Below, in pieces: positions 31,070 to 40,574 of a DNA stretch of 64,000 nt (within the stretch, counting starts at the first letter, position 1; the number at the start of each line of letters is the position of its first letter). Source of the DNA: Citrobacter farmeri (lineage in GTDB: Bacteria > Pseudomonadota > Gammaproteobacteria > Enterobacterales > Enterobacteriaceae); contig NZ_CP077291.1 in assembly GCF_019048065.1 (NCBI RefSeq), positions 1-64,000 on the forward strand, read 5' to 3'. Position numbers and translations under genes: made by a program. The notes below the pieces were generated by a model. That model saw only the letters and a list, made by a program, of their open reading frames with translations, did no database searches and was not told the DNA's origin.

Positions 31070-31785
31070 TGCGTTTTTACCGGTCTCCAGGACCCATCTC
31101 GGCGATCACGTTCGATCTCGATGACACCCTTTACGATAACCGTCCGGTTATCCAGCGCACCGAGCAGGAAGCGCTCGCCTTTGTGCAAAACTACCACCCG
31201 GCGTTAAGCACGCTGCAAAATACCGATCTGCAACGTCTGCGTCAGGCGGTACGGGAAGCGGAACCGGAAATTTATCACGATGTAACCCGCTGGCGTCATC
31301 GCGCCGTTGAGCGTGCCATGCTGAATGCCGGGCTCTCCGCGGAAGAGGCGGTCGCGGGTGCGAACGCCGCGATGATGAACTTTGCGAAGTGGCGCAGTCG
31401 GGTTGATGTCCCGCAAGAGACACATGACACGCTGAAAACCTTAGCGAAAAAGTGGCCGCTGGTGGCGATCACCAACGGCAATGCGCAGCCGGAACTGTTT
31501 GGCCTTGGCGACTATTTTGAATTTGTACTGCGTGCCGGTCCGGACGGACGCTCAAAACCGTTCAGTGATATGTACTTTCTGGCGGCGGAAAAGCTGAATG
31601 TCCCGATCGGCGAGATCCTGCACGTGGGCGACGATCTGACGACCGACGTTGCCGGGGCGATCCGCAGCGGGTTGCAGGCCTGCTGGATCAAACCAGAAAA
31701 TGCCGATCTGATGCACACCGTTGACAGCCGTTTACTGCCACATATCGAAATTTCACAGTTGGCATCTTTGACCTCGCTGATATAA
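31069..31785 (+). CDS. yigB: HAD-family FMN/5-amino-ribitylaminouracil phosphatase YigB
   Basis: A 238-residue haloacid-dehalogenase phosphatase. Motif I is [10 protein letters not shown] (about 16-25), motif II lies in VAITNGN, and motif III/IV is in [12 protein letters not shown]. The E. coli enzyme dephosphorylates FMN and the riboflavin precursor ARPP. It is the last gene of lptM-dapF-yigA-xerC-yigB; the xerC stop overlaps its ATG by one base. Confidence 0.96.
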   Translation: MRFYRSPGPISAITFDLDDTLYDNRPVIQRTEQEALAFVQNYHPALSTLQNTDLQRLRQAVREAEPEIYHDVTRWRHRAVERAMLNAGLSAEEAVAGANAAMMNFAKWRSRVDVPQETHDTLKTLAKKWPLVAITNGNAQPELFGLGDYFEFVLRAGPDGRSKPFSDMYFLAAEKLNVPIGEILHVGDDLTTDVAGAIRSGLQACWIKPENADLMHTVDSRLLPHIEISQLASLTSLI

Positions 31786-31813
31786 TCACCCGCAGTTCTG
31801 TATAAAATTCCAG
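31759..31813 (+). promoter_or_regulatory. uvrD promoter with LexA box
   Basis: TTGGCA (31759-31764), a 16-base spacer and TATAAT (31781-31786) form the promoter, whose -35 lies inside the end of yigB. A LexA box CTGTATAAAATTCCAG (31798-31813; CTG-N10-CAG with an AT-rich core) overlaps the expected transcription start, so uvrD is SOS-controlled as in E. coli. Confidence 0.85.
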
Positions 31814-31819
31814 GGTTTT

Positions 31820-31894
31820 GGCGGATGGCGCTACGCTTATCCGCCCTACGCTGACTGCGATCACGTAGGCCCGATTAGCGAAGCGCCATCGGGC
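31820..31894. repeat. REP pair (BIME) inside the uvrD leader
   Basis: Two REP palindromes in opposite orientation: GGCGGAT...ATCCGCC (31820-31844) and GCCCGAT...ATCGGGC (31869-31894), between the LexA box and the uvrD start. Both would be transcribed in the uvrD mRNA leader. Confidence 0.85.
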
Positions 31895-31931
31895 ATTTCG
31901 CAGTTTATCTATTCCTAACGCGGCGGTGCCA

Positions 31932-34094
31932 ATGGACGTTTCTTACCTGCTCGACAGCCTCAATGATAAACAGCGCGAAGCGGTGGCCGCGCCACGTAGC
32001 AACATGCTGGTTCTTGCGGGGGCGGGGAGTGGTAAAACACGCGTGCTGGTACACCGTATCGCCTGGCTGCTGACGGTAGAAAATAATTCGCCTTACTCGA
32101 TTATGGCGGTGACTTTTACCAACAAAGCGGCGGCAGAGATGCGTCACCGCATCGGTCAGATTATGGGCACCAGCCAGGGCGGCATGTGGGTGGGTACCTT
32201 CCACGGTCTGGCACATCGACTGCTGCGCGCGCATCACATGGATGCGAATTTGCCGCAGGATTTCCAAATTCTCGACAGCGAAGACCAGTTGCGCCTGCTT
32301 AAGCGTCTGATTAAAGCGATGAATCTTGACGAGAAGCAGTGGCCGGCGCGTCAGGCGATGTGGTACATCAACGGGCAAAAAGACGAAGGTCTGCGCCCGC
32401 ATCATATTCAGAGTTTCGGTAACCCGATTGAGCAAACCTGGCAAAAGGTTTATCAGGCCTATCAGGAAGCGTGCGATCGTGCGGGGTTGGTGGATTTCGC
32501 CGAACTGCTGCTGCGCGCGCATGAGTTGTGGCTCAACAAGCCGCATATTCTTCAGCACTATCGCGAGCGTTTCACCAATATTCTGGTGGATGAATTCCAG
32601 GATACCAACAACATTCAGTATGCCTGGGTTCGTCTGCTGGCCGGCGATACCGGCAAAGTGATGATCGTGGGTGATGACGACCAGTCTATCTACGGCTGGC
32701 GCGGCGCGCAGGTAGAGAACATCCAGCGCTTCCTGAACGACTTCCCCGGCGCGCAAACGATCCGCCTTGAGCAGAACTACCGCTCAACCAGCAATATCCT
32801 CAGCGCGGCGAACGCCCTGATCGAGAACAACAACGGACGTCTGGGTAAAAAACTCTGGACCGATGGCGTCGAAGGCGAGCCGATTTCGCTCTACTGTGCG
32901 TTTAACGAACTGGATGAAGCGCGCTTTGTTGTCAACCGGATCAAAACCTGGCAGGACAACGGCGGTGCGCTTGAGCAGTGCGCCATTCTCTACCGCAGTA
33001 ACGCCCAATCGCGTGTGCTGGAAGAGGCGCTGTTACAGGCCAGTATGCCGTACCGTATCTACGGTGGCATGCGCTTCTTCGAACGTCAGGAAATCAAAGA
33101 TGCCCTCTCTTATCTGCGTTTGATTGCAAACCGTAATGATGACGCTGCCTTTGAACGTGTGGTGAATACCCCAACGCGCGGAATTGGCGATCGGACGTTG
33201 GACGTGGTGCGCCAGGCGTCGCGCGATCGCCAGCTCACGCTGTGGCAGGCGTGTCGCGAACTGTTGCAGGAAAAAGCGCTGGCCGGTCGTGCCGCCAGTG
33301 CGCTGCAACGTTTTATGGAATTGATCGACGCGCTGGCGCAGGAAACCGTCGATATGCCGCTGCATGTGCAGACCGACCGGGTGATTAAAGACTCTGGTCT
33401 GCGCATGATGTACGAGCAGGAAAAAGGCGAGAAAGGCCAGACCCGCATCGAGAACTTAGAGGAACTGGTGACGGCGACGCGCCAGTTCAGCTACAACGAA
33501 GAAGACGAAGACCTGATGCCGTTGCAGGCATTTCTCTCCCATGCGGCGCTGGAAGCGGGCGAAGGGCAGGCGGATACCTGGCAGGATGCGGTACAGCTCA
33601 TGACGCTGCACTCGGCGAAGGGGCTGGAGTTCCCTCAGGTGTTTATCGTCGGGATGGAAGAGGGAATGTTCCCCAGTCAGATGTCGCTGGATGAGGGCGG
33701 ACGCCTTGAAGAAGAGCGCCGTCTGGCCTACGTCGGCGTGACCCGTGCGATGCAAAAACTGACGTTAACCTATGCCGAAACGCGTCGACTGTATGGCAAA
33801 GAGGTGTATCACCGTCCGTCGCGCTTCATCGGCGAGTTGCCGGAAGAGTGCGTTGAAGAGGTGCGTCTGCGTGCAACGATCAGCCGCCCGGTGAGTCATC
33901 AGCGGATGGGGACGCCGATGGCGGAGAACGACACAGGTTATAAGCTGGGCCAGCGTGTGCGCCACGCGAAGTTTGGTGAAGGCACCATTGTGAATCTGGA
34001 AGGCAGCGGCGAACACAGCCGGTTGCAGGTGGCCTTCCAGGGACAGGGAATCAAATGGCTCGTCGCCGCGTATGCGAAGCTGGAAACGGTCTAA
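31932..34094 (+). CDS. uvrD: DNA helicase II (UvrD)
   Basis: A 720-residue 3'-to-5' superfamily 1A helicase acting in nucleotide excision repair and methyl-directed mismatch repair. Motif I is GAGSGKT (about 29-35), motif Ia FTNKAAAEM, motif II VDEFQDTN (about 219-226), motif III DDQSIYGWRG, and motifs V/VI TLHSAKGLEF and YVGVTRA. The C-terminal Tudor-like domain with KFGEGTIV contacts RNA polymerase. The ATG at 31932 gives the family length; an in-frame GTG two codons earlier (31926) is ignored. Confidence 0.98.
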   Translation: MDVSYLLDSLNDKQREAVAAPRSNMLVLAGAGSGKTRVLVHRIAWLLTVENNSPYSIMAVTFTNKAAAEMRHRIGQIMGTSQGGMWVGTFHGLAHRLLRAHHMDANLPQDFQILDSEDQLRLLKRLIKAMNLDEKQWPARQAMWYINGQKDEGLRPHHIQSFGNPIEQTWQKVYQAYQEACDRAGLVDFAELLLRAHELWLNKPHILQHYRERFTNILVDEFQDTNNIQYAWVRLLAGDTGKVMIVGDDDQSIYGWRGAQVENIQRFLNDFPGAQTIRLEQNYRSTSNILSAANALIENNNGRLGKKLWTDGVEGEPISLYCAFNELDEARFVVNRIKTWQDNGGALEQCAILYRSNAQSRVLEEALLQASMPYRIYGGMRFFERQEIKDALSYLRLIANRNDDAAFERVVNTPTRGIGDRTLDVVRQASRDRQLTLWQACRELLQEKALAGRAASALQRFMELIDALAQETVDMPLHVQTDRVIKDSGLRMMYEQEKGEKGQTRIENLEELVTATRQFSYNEEDEDLMPLQAFLSHAALEAGEGQADTWQDAVQLMTLHSAKGLEFPQVFIVGMEEGMFPSQMSLDEGGRLEEERRLAYVGVTRAMQKLTLTYAETRRLYGKEVYHRPSRFIGELPEECVEEVRLRATISRPVSHQRMGTPMAENDTGYKLGQRVRHAKFGEGTIVNLEGSGEHSRLQVAFQGQGIKWLVAAYAKLETV

Positions 34095-34181
34095 CTTATA
34101 GATAAATATCACTTAAGTTTCCCGCTCTGCTAACCTTTCTGCATAAGGGGAAATTATTACTTTTTCGCGTTTCGTTGCGTG

Positions 34182-34210
34182 TTGACGGCAAATTTTTGCT
34201 GGCGTAACAT
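34182..34210 (+). promoter_or_regulatory. Putative corA promoter
   Basis: TTGACG (34182-34187), a 17-base spacer and TAACAT (34205-34210) predict a start near 34217 and a corA leader of about 235 bases. Confidence 0.65.
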
Positions 34211-34242
34211 GCGCGCACGATTACGCTAAGAGGACATTCGCC

Positions 34243-34299
34243 TTGGACACACCCAGTAGATACTGGCTCATTATCCTGTCATTCAGGATCAACTCCTAA
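34243..34299 (+). CDS. corL: CorL-type leader peptide of corA
   Basis: An 18-codon frame starting at TTG (34243), nine bases after AGAGG (34229-34233), and ending at TAA 34297-34299; it reads (M)DTPSRYWLIILSFRINS. Position and size fit the short leader ORF corL described for Salmonella corA, whose translation controls Rho-dependent termination in the leader. A perfect 11-bp hairpin begins at its last codons. Confidence 0.7.
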   Translation: MDTPSRYWLIILSFRINS

Positions 34300-34327
34300 G
34301 GCTATCCCTTTTTGCTGATAGCCTTAG
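34296..34327 (+). promoter_or_regulatory. Hairpin overlapping the corL stop codon
   Basis: CTAAGGCTATC (34296-34306) pairs perfectly with GATAGCCTTAG (34317-34327) around a ten-base loop. It is not followed by a T run, so it is not a simple terminator; a ribosome finishing corL would mask it. Confidence 0.7.
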
Positions 34328-34451
34328 CGGTTGTCAGCGACCTTCTCTTTTTCCCGTCGCGCTGAGTCAGGCTGTTTAATGGTCTGAAACCCAATTGTTT
34401 CTGTGTGCCCACCGAACTGTCCGATATTTTTAAGCATTGGGAGTCCCGGTC

Positions 34452-35402
34452 ATGCTGAGCGCATTTCAACTGGAAAATAACCGACTCACCCGGCTGGAAG
34501 TCGAAGAGTCACAAACCCTGATTGATGCCGTATGGGTCGACCTGGTCGAGCCGGACGACGACGAGCGACTGCGCGTACAATCTGAGCTGGGCCAGAGTCT
34601 GGCGACCCGTCCTGAACTGGAAGACATCGAAGCATCCGCCCGTTTCTTCGAAGATGAAGACGGCCTGCACATCCACTCCTTTTTCTTCTTCGAAGATGCG
34701 GAAGACCACGCGGGTAACTCCACTGTGGCATTCACCATTCGCGATGGCCGCCTGTTTACCCTGCGTGAACGTGAGCTACCCGCGTTTCGTCTGTATCGTA
34801 TGCGCGCCCGTAGTCAGGCAATGGTTGACGGTAACGCCTACGAACTGCTGCTGGATTTGTTCGAAACCAAAATCGAGCAATTGGCGGATGAAATTGAAAA
34901 CATCTACAGCGATCTGGAAGAGCTGAGTCGGGTAATTATGGAAGGTCATCAGGGCGATGAGTACGATGAAGCGCTTTCGACGCTGGCGGAACTGGAAGAT
35001 ATCGGCTGGAAAGTCCGCCTGTGTCTGATGGATACCCAGCGCGCACTGAACTTTCTGGTCCGCAAAGCTCGCTTGCCGGGCGGACAACTGGAACAGGCGC
35101 GCGAGATCCTGCGAGATATCGAATCCCTGCTGCCGCACAACGAATCCCTGTTCCAGAAAGTGAACTTCCTGATGCAGGCGGCGATGGGCTTTATCAACAT
35201 CGAGCAGAACCGCATCATCAAGATCTTCTCGGTGGTTTCCGTTGTTTTCCTACCGCCGACGCTGGTGGCGTCCAGTTATGGGATGAACTTCGAGTTCATG
35301 CCGGAACTGAAATGGAGCTTTGGCTATCCGGGCGCGATTATCTTTATGCTACTCGCGGGACTGGCACCATATCTGTACTTTAAGCGCAAGAACTGGCTGT
35401 AA
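34452..35402 (+). CDS. corA: Magnesium/cobalt/nickel transporter CorA
   Basis: A 316-residue pentameric inner-membrane Mg2+ channel. A large acidic cytoplasmic N-terminal domain is followed by two transmembrane helices at the C-terminus (about 258-277 and 291-311), with the family-defining GMN selectivity motif in YGMNFE (about 278-283) between them, and a basic end KRKNWL. The ATG at 34452 follows TTGGGAG; five upstream in-frame codons are not used. Regulation by its leader is likely (see corL). Confidence 0.98.
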   Translation: MLSAFQLENNRLTRLEVEESQTLIDAVWVDLVEPDDDERLRVQSELGQSLATRPELEDIEASARFFEDEDGLHIHSFFFFEDAEDHAGNSTVAFTIRDGRLFTLRERELPAFRLYRMRARSQAMVDGNAYELLLDLFETKIEQLADEIENIYSDLEELSRVIMEGHQGDEYDEALSTLAELEDIGWKVRLCLMDTQRALNFLVRKARLPGGQLEQAREILRDIESLLPHNESLFQKVNFLMQAAMGFINIEQNRIIKIFSVVSVVFLPPTLVASSYGMNFEFMPELKWSFGYPGAIIFMLLAGLAPYLYFKRKNWL

Positions 35403-35408
35403 GATCCC

Positions 35409-35484
35409 GCCCGGTGGCACTACGCTTACCGGGCCTACAAAAAGTACATCATCGTAGGCCGGATAAGGCGCAGCCGCCATCCGG
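35409..35484. repeat. REP pair (BIME) between corA and rarD
   Basis: GCCCGGTGGCACTACGC...ACCGGGC (35409-35434) and an oppositely oriented GGCCGGAT...ATCCGG (35457-35484). In E. coli this gap holds yigF and yigG; here only the repeats are present. Confidence 0.88.
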
Positions 35485-35491
35485 AAATCCT

Positions 35492-36385
35492 CTAACTCCG
35501 ACGTCCCCGTCTCTGCGTATAAATCGCATCCGTCACGAAGATCGCCAGCGCGACCCAGATAAAGGCGAACGTCACCATCTTATCCGATCCTGGTACTTCC
35601 CCGTAGAACATCACAGCCAGCAGGAACATCAGCGTCGGGCCGATGTACTGGAAGAAACCCAGCGTGGAAAGCCGCAGACGCGTCGCCGCACCGGTAAAGC
35701 ACAGCAGCGGAACCGTGGTTACCACCCCGGCGGCAATCAACAGCAGGTTAAGCGACATCGGGTTTTGTCCCATATGGCTGGTTGAGCTGTCGGCGATACC
35801 GAACAGGTAGATTGCGGCAACAGGCAGTAGCCAGAGCGTTTCAATCAGCATACCGGTTTGCGCTTCAACGGCGATTTTCTTACGCACCAGGCCGTAAAAA
35901 GCAAAGCTGAAGGCCAGTCCCAGCGCAATGATGGGTAGCGAGCCGAAGGTCCAGAGTTGTACCAGTACGCCACAGGTCGCCAGAATCACCGCCAGCCACT
36001 GCATACGGCGGAAGCGTTCACCAAGGAAAAGCATCCCCAATACAATGTTCACCAGCGGGTTGATAAAGTAACCCAGGCTGGCTTCCAGCATATGGTGGTT
36101 GTTGACCGCCCAGATAAACAACAGCCAGTTGCCCCCCACGAGTACCGCCGAGAGCGCCAGCAGGAAGATCTTTTTCGGCGTTTGCAGCAGCGCTTTCACG
36201 CTCGACCACTGCCGACTGATGCTGATCAGCGCCACCATAAAGAAAAACGACCAGATCACGCGATGGGTCAGGATTTCATCTGCGGGGACGTAATAAATCA
36301 GCTTGAAGTACGCCGGAGCGATCCCCCAAATAAAATAGGCGGCAAGCGCGAGTAACACGCCCAGCCGCGTTTGTTTTGCATCCAT
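35492..36385 (-). CDS. rarD: RarD, EamA-family transporter
   Basis: A 297-residue membrane protein with about ten transmembrane helices in two EamA/DMT repeats (LGVLLALAAYFIWGIAPAYFK at the N-terminus). The name reflects an old chloramphenicol-sensitivity assignment; its substrate is not known. It lies 43 bases downstream of yigI on the same strand. Confidence 0.93.
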   Translation of the reverse strand: MDAKQTRLGVLLALAAYFIWGIAPAYFKLIYYVPADEILTHRVIWSFFFMVALISISRQWSSVKALLQTPKKIFLLALSAVLVGGNWLLFIWAVNNHHMLEASLGYFINPLVNIVLGMLFLGERFRRMQWLAVILATCGVLVQLWTFGSLPIIALGLAFSFAFYGLVRKKIAVEAQTGMLIETLWLLPVAAIYLFGIADSSTSHMGQNPMSLNLLLIAAGVVTTVPLLCFTGAATRLRLSTLGFFQYIGPTLMFLLAVMFYGEVPGSDKMVTFAFIWVALAIFVTDAIYTQRRGRRS

Positions 36386-36428
36386 CGGGAAAACTCATGT
36401 CTGAAATGTAACAGCAGTTTACCTGTTT

Positions 36429-36896
36429 TTACCCCACCATATAAGTGGCGGTGGCGCTGGCAATATAAAGCTGCTCTTCGTTGTGCAATTCCACTCGTGC
36501 CACGGCGACTTTGTTTCCCGCGCGCAGCAGACTGCTGGTGGCGGTGAAGCGATTGCCCCGACCCGGGCGCAGGTAGTCAACGCGTAGATCAATCGTACCC
36601 ATGCGGGACAGACGCTGGCGCAGTTCGTCTTCACTGATGGTTTCATGGCGCGTCAGGGTACTACCGACACAGACCAGTCCGGCTGCCACGTCCAGAGCAG
36701 AGGCGATCACGCCGCCATGCAGAATGCTCTGCGCCCAGTTGCCGACCATCATCGGCTGATTATTAAAGGCCAGTTGAGCAAATTCTTTTTCGTAGCGTTC
36801 CAGTTCCAGCCCCAGCGCCCGGTTAAACGGCATGTGATAAACAAACATTTCGCCCACGAGCTTCAGGGCTTGCTCAGCAGTCAGTACGGCAGACAT
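36429..36896 (-). CDS. yigI: YigI, hotdog-fold thioesterase family protein
   Basis: A 155-residue PaaI/4HBT-like hotdog protein. The segment [16 protein letters not shown] (about 64-79) is the family's active-site HGG motif and helix, and the C-terminal strands include [21 protein letters not shown]. An acyl-CoA thioesterase activity is expected from the fold; the physiological substrate is unclear. The ATG at 36896 gives the E. coli length; an in-frame ATG six codons upstream is less likely. Confidence 0.92.
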   Translation of the reverse strand: MSAVLTAEQALKLVGEMFVYHMPFNRALGLELERYEKEFAQLAFNNQPMMVGNWAQSILHGGVIASALDVAAGLVCVGSTLTRHETISEDELRQRLSRMGTIDLRVDYLRPGRGNRFTATSSLLRAGNKVAVARVELHNEEQLYIASATATYMVG

Positions 36897-37060
36897 ACGA
36901 TTCCAACACTCCATTGGTTAATGAAATGTTGATGTTATGCTTCTTAAATGTTGTTTTCCACTTTAAGACGGGATAACTAACGAGGTGGTGTGTAAATATG
37001 TAAAATGGTTGGCAGAAAAATAAACAAATCAAAAATCTTTCGTTCAGGAGAACAACAAGA

Positions 37061-37930
37061 ATGCGGGCGATTCTGGCTTGGTTGCTACCAGCAGCAATAC
37101 TGCCGCTGACGGCGTATGCGCAAGAGGCGACGGTGAAAGAGGTTCATGATGCACCAGCGGTGCGAGGCAGTATTATCGCCAATATGCTGCAGGAGCATGA
37201 TAATCCTTTTACGCTTTACCCCTACGATACGAACTATCTGATCTACACCAATACCAGCGACATGAACAAAGAAGCGATCGGTTCCTACAACTGGTCCGAA
37301 AACGCCCGCAAAGATGAAGTGAAGTTCCAACTGAGTCTGGCGTTTCCGATCTGGCGTGGGATTGCGGGGCCAAACTCGGTTCTGGGCGCCTCGTATACGC
37401 AGAAGTCCTGGTGGCAGCTATCCAACACTGAAGAGTCGTCGCCATTTCGTGAAACCAACTACGAACCGCAGCTGTTTCTCGGTTTTGCGACGGATTACCG
37501 CGTTGCCGGATGGACGTTGCGCGACGTGGAAATGGGTTACAACCATGATTCGAACGGGCGTTCCGATCCGACATCACGTAGCTGGAACCGTCTTTATACG
37601 CGCCTGATGGCGGAAAACGGCAACTGGCTGGTGGAAGTCAAACCGTGGTACGTCATCGGCAGTACCGACGATAACCCGGATATCACCAAATACATGGGCT
37701 ATTATCAGCTTAAGGTCGGTTATCATCTGGGCGATGCGGTGCTGAGTGCGAAGGGTCAGTACAACTGGAATACCGGTTACGGCGGTGCGGAGCTGGGGCT
37801 AAGTTATCCGATGACGAAGCATATTCGTCTCTATACCCAGGTATATAGCGGATACGGCGAATCCCTGATTGATTATAACTTTAATCAGACGCGCGTCGGT
37901 GTGGGTGTGATGCTCAACGATATCTTCTGA
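37061..37930 (+). CDS. pldA: Outer-membrane phospholipase A1
   Basis: A 289-residue beta-barrel phospholipase/lysophospholipase that destroys misplaced phospholipid in the outer leaflet. A clear 20-residue signal peptide ends at LTAYA before QEATV. The active-site region YNHDSNGRSDP contains the HxS pair and the RSWNRLY strand contains the asparagine of the triad. The last residue is phenylalanine, the Bam-recognised barrel end. It is divergent from yigI and followed by a terminator. Confidence 0.97.
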   Translation: MRAILAWLLPAAILPLTAYAQEATVKEVHDAPAVRGSIIANMLQEHDNPFTLYPYDTNYLIYTNTSDMNKEAIGSYNWSENARKDEVKFQLSLAFPIWRGIAGPNSVLGASYTQKSWWQLSNTEESSPFRETNYEPQLFLGFATDYRVAGWTLRDVEMGYNHDSNGRSDPTSRSWNRLYTRLMAENGNWLVEVKPWYVIGSTDDNPDITKYMGYYQLKVGYHLGDAVLSAKGQYNWNTGYGGAELGLSYPMTKHIRLYTQVYSGYGESLIDYNFNQTRVGVGVMLNDIF

Positions 37931-37966
37931 TCGATGATTGTGTTTTAAACATTGCAGTTTCTCCCT

Positions 37967-37993
37967 CAGGCGCTGAAAATAGCGCCTGTTTTG
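37967..37993 (+). terminator. Intrinsic terminator after pldA
   Basis: CAGGCGCT/AGCGCCTG with a GAAAAT loop, followed by TTTTG; it lies 37 bases past pldA and 22 bases before recQ. Confidence 0.8.
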
Positions 37994-38014
37994 ATTTAAG
38001 CGAACGGGGTTAAT

Positions 38015-39844
38015 GTGGCGCAGGCGGAAGTGTTGAATCTGGAACCAGGTGCTAAGCAGGTTTTGCATGAAACCTTTGGCTACCAACAGTTTCGCCCGGG
38101 TCAGGAAGAGATTATCGATACCGTCGTTTCGGGGCGCGACTGCCTTGTCGTGATGCCAACCGGGGGCGGAAAATCCCTCTGCTATCAAATCCCTGCCTTA
38201 TTGCTCAACGGTCTGACCGTGGTCGTTTCGCCGCTGATCTCCCTGATGAAAGATCAGGTCGACCAACTGCTGGCGAACGGCGTGGCGGCCGCCTGTCTGA
38301 ACTCGACGCAAACCCGCGAGCAGCAGCTTGAAGTGATGACGGGGTGTCGCACCGGGCAAATCCGTCTGCTCTATATCGCCCCGGAACGTCTGATGCTGGA
38401 TAACTTCCTTGAGCATCTGGCGCACTGGAATCCGGTGTTACTGGCCGTGGACGAAGCGCACTGCATCTCGCAGTGGGGGCATGACTTCCGCCCGGAATAT
38501 GCCGCACTCGGTCAGCTCAGACAGCGTTTTCCTGCGCTGCCATTCGTCGCGTTGACCGCGACAGCCGATGAAACCACGCGGCTGGATATTGTTCGCCTGC
38601 TGGGGCTCAACGATCCCTTAATCCAGATCAGCAGCTTTGACCGCCCGAACATTCGTTACATGCTGATGGAGAAGTTTAAACCGCTCGATCAGTTGATGCG
38701 CTATGTGCAGGAACAGCGCGGTAAATCCGGGATTATTTACTGTAACAGCCGTGCGAAAGTGGAAGACACCGCCGCGCGTCTGCAAAGCCGGGGGATTAGC
38801 GCTGCGGCGTACCATGCGGGGCTGGAGAATCACATCCGTGCCGACGTGCAGGAGAAATTCCAGCGCGACGACCTGCAAATTGTGGTGGCGACCGTCGCCT
38901 TTGGCATGGGCATCAACAAACCCAACGTGCGTTTTGTGGTCCATTTCGATATTCCCCGCAACATTGAATCCTACTACCAGGAGACCGGTCGCGCCGGGCG
39001 TGACGGCCTGCCTGCGGAGGCGATGCTGTTTTACGATCCGGCGGATATGGCGTGGCTGCGCCGCTGTCTGGAAGAAAAACCGCAGGGACAGCTACAGGAT
39101 ATTGAACGGCATAAGCTGAACGCAATGGGCGCGTTTGCCGAGGCGCAAACCTGCCGTCGTCTGGTACTGCTTAACTACTTTGGCGAAGGGCGTCAGGAGC
39201 CGTGTGGCAACTGCGATATCTGTCTCGATCCGCCAAAACAGTACGATGGTGTGAAGGACGCGCAGATTGCGCTCTCAACCATTGGTCGGGTCGATCAGCG
39301 TTTCGGGATGGGGTACGTAGTGGAAGTGATTCGCGGGGCTAACAGCCAGCGCATTCGCGAACTCGGCCATGACAAGCTCAAAGTGTACGGTATGGGCCGC
39401 GAGCAGAGCCACGAGCACTGGGTGAGCGTGATCCGCCAGTTGATTCACCTGGGCTTCGTTACTCAGAATATCGCCCAGCATTCCGCGCTACAGCTCACCG
39501 ACGCTTCACGTCCGGTGCTGCGCGGCGAGGTCGCTCTGCAACTCGCTGTGCCGCGTATTGTTGCCCTGAAACCACGCGTGATGCAGAAATCCTTCGGTGG
39601 TAATTACGATCGCAAACTGTTCGCCAAACTGCGCAAGCTGCGTAAAGCCATTGCCGATGAAGAAAACATCCCGCCATACGTCGTCTTTAACGATGCCACG
39701 CTGATTGAGATGGCGGAACAGATGCCGGTGTCCGCAAGCGAAATGCTCAGCGTCAACGGGGTGGGGATGCGCAAACTGGAGCGCTTCGGCAAAGCGTTTA
39801 TGGCGCTGATTCGCGCCCACGTCGATGGTGACGACGAAGAGTAG
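38015..39844 (+). CDS. recQ: ATP-dependent DNA helicase RecQ
   Basis: A 609-residue 3'-to-5' helicase of the RecF recombination pathway. Motif 0 FGYQQFRPGQEEII, motif I TGGGKS (about 50-55), the DEAH box VDEAHCISQWGHDFR (about 145-159), motif VI QETGRAGRDG, the zinc-binding cysteines around CRRLVLL and CGNCDICL, a winged helix, and a C-terminal HRDC domain (MLSVNGVGMRKLERFG) are all present. The GTG start at 38015 gives the E. coli length. Confidence 0.97.
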   Translation: MAQAEVLNLEPGAKQVLHETFGYQQFRPGQEEIIDTVVSGRDCLVVMPTGGGKSLCYQIPALLLNGLTVVVSPLISLMKDQVDQLLANGVAAACLNSTQTREQQLEVMTGCRTGQIRLLYIAPERLMLDNFLEHLAHWNPVLLAVDEAHCISQWGHDFRPEYAALGQLRQRFPALPFVALTATADETTRLDIVRLLGLNDPLIQISSFDRPNIRYMLMEKFKPLDQLMRYVQEQRGKSGIIYCNSRAKVEDTAARLQSRGISAAAYHAGLENHIRADVQEKFQRDDLQIVVATVAFGMGINKPNVRFVVHFDIPRNIESYYQETGRAGRDGLPAEAMLFYDPADMAWLRRCLEEKPQGQLQDIERHKLNAMGAFAEAQTCRRLVLLNYFGEGRQEPCGNCDICLDPPKQYDGVKDAQIALSTIGRVDQRFGMGYVVEVIRGANSQRIRELGHDKLKVYGMGREQSHEHWVSVIRQLIHLGFVTQNIAQHSALQLTDASRPVLRGEVALQLAVPRIVALKPRVMQKSFGGNYDRKLFAKLRKLRKAIADEENIPPYVVFNDATLIEMAEQMPVSASEMLSVNGVGMRKLERFGKAFMALIRAHVDGDDEE

Positions 39845-39911
39845 TCAGCCAGGCAAAAAAGTGCCAGGATGGTGACTCACTGAACTGTTTCCCCCGCGAG
39901 TATTTTCGATC

Positions 39912-40532
39912 ATGCTAATGTTATTTCTCACCGTGGCGATGGTGCACATTGTGGCACTGATGAGCCCAGGGCCGGATTTCTTTTTTGTCTCGCAGACGGC
40001 GGTCAGTCGCTCGCGCAAAGAAGCGATGATGGGCGTACTGGGCATTACCTGTGGCGTCATGGTCTGGGCAGGCATTGCGCTGCTCGGCCTGCATCTGATC
40101 ATTGAAAAAATGGCCTGGCTACACACCATTATCATGGTGGGTGGCGGTCTGTATCTGTGCTGGATGGGTTACCAGATGCTGCGCGGCGCGTTGAAAAAAC
40201 AGGACGTTGCTGCACCCACGCCGCAAGTTGAACTGGCGCAAAGCGGCCGCAGTTTCCTGAAAGGGTTGCTGACGAATCTGGCTAACCCGAAAGCCATCAT
40301 TTACTTCGGTTCGGTCTTTTCTCTGTTTGTTGGAGACAGCGTAGGTACCGCTGCGCGCTGGGGGATTTTCGTGCTGATTATCGTCGAGACCTTCGCATGG
40401 TTTACCGTGGTCGCCAGCCTGTTTGCGCTGCCGAAAATGCGTCGCGGCTATCAGCGTCTGGCGAAGTGGATCGACGGTTTTGCCGGGGCGTTGTTCGCTG
40501 GCTTTGGTATCCATCTGATCATTTCGCGGTAA
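39912..40532 (+). CDS. rhtC: Threonine efflux protein RhtC
   Basis: A 206-residue LysE/RhtB-family exporter with about six transmembrane helices. The family signature MSPGPDFFFVSQTAVSRSRKEAMMGVLGI lies near residues 17-45, and LLTNLANPKAIIYF is the second conserved loop. It exports threonine. It is convergent with rhtB, a paralogue. Confidence 0.96.
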   Translation: MLMLFLTVAMVHIVALMSPGPDFFFVSQTAVSRSRKEAMMGVLGITCGVMVWAGIALLGLHLIIEKMAWLHTIIMVGGGLYLCWMGYQMLRGALKKQDVAAPTPQVELAQSGRSFLKGLLTNLANPKAIIYFGSVFSLFVGDSVGTAARWGIFVLIIVETFAWFTVVASLFALPKMRRGYQRLAKWIDGFAGALFAGFGIHLIISR

Positions 40533-40540
40533 GTCTTTGT

Positions 40541-40568
40541 GCCGGATACGCGCCAGCCGCTATCCGGC
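40541..40568. repeat. Single REP palindrome between rhtC and rhtB
   Basis: GCCGGATA...TATCCGGC (40541-40548 with 40561-40568) in the gap between the convergent genes; it may also act as a bidirectional mRNA end. Confidence 0.75.
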
Positions 40569-40574
40569 AACCTG

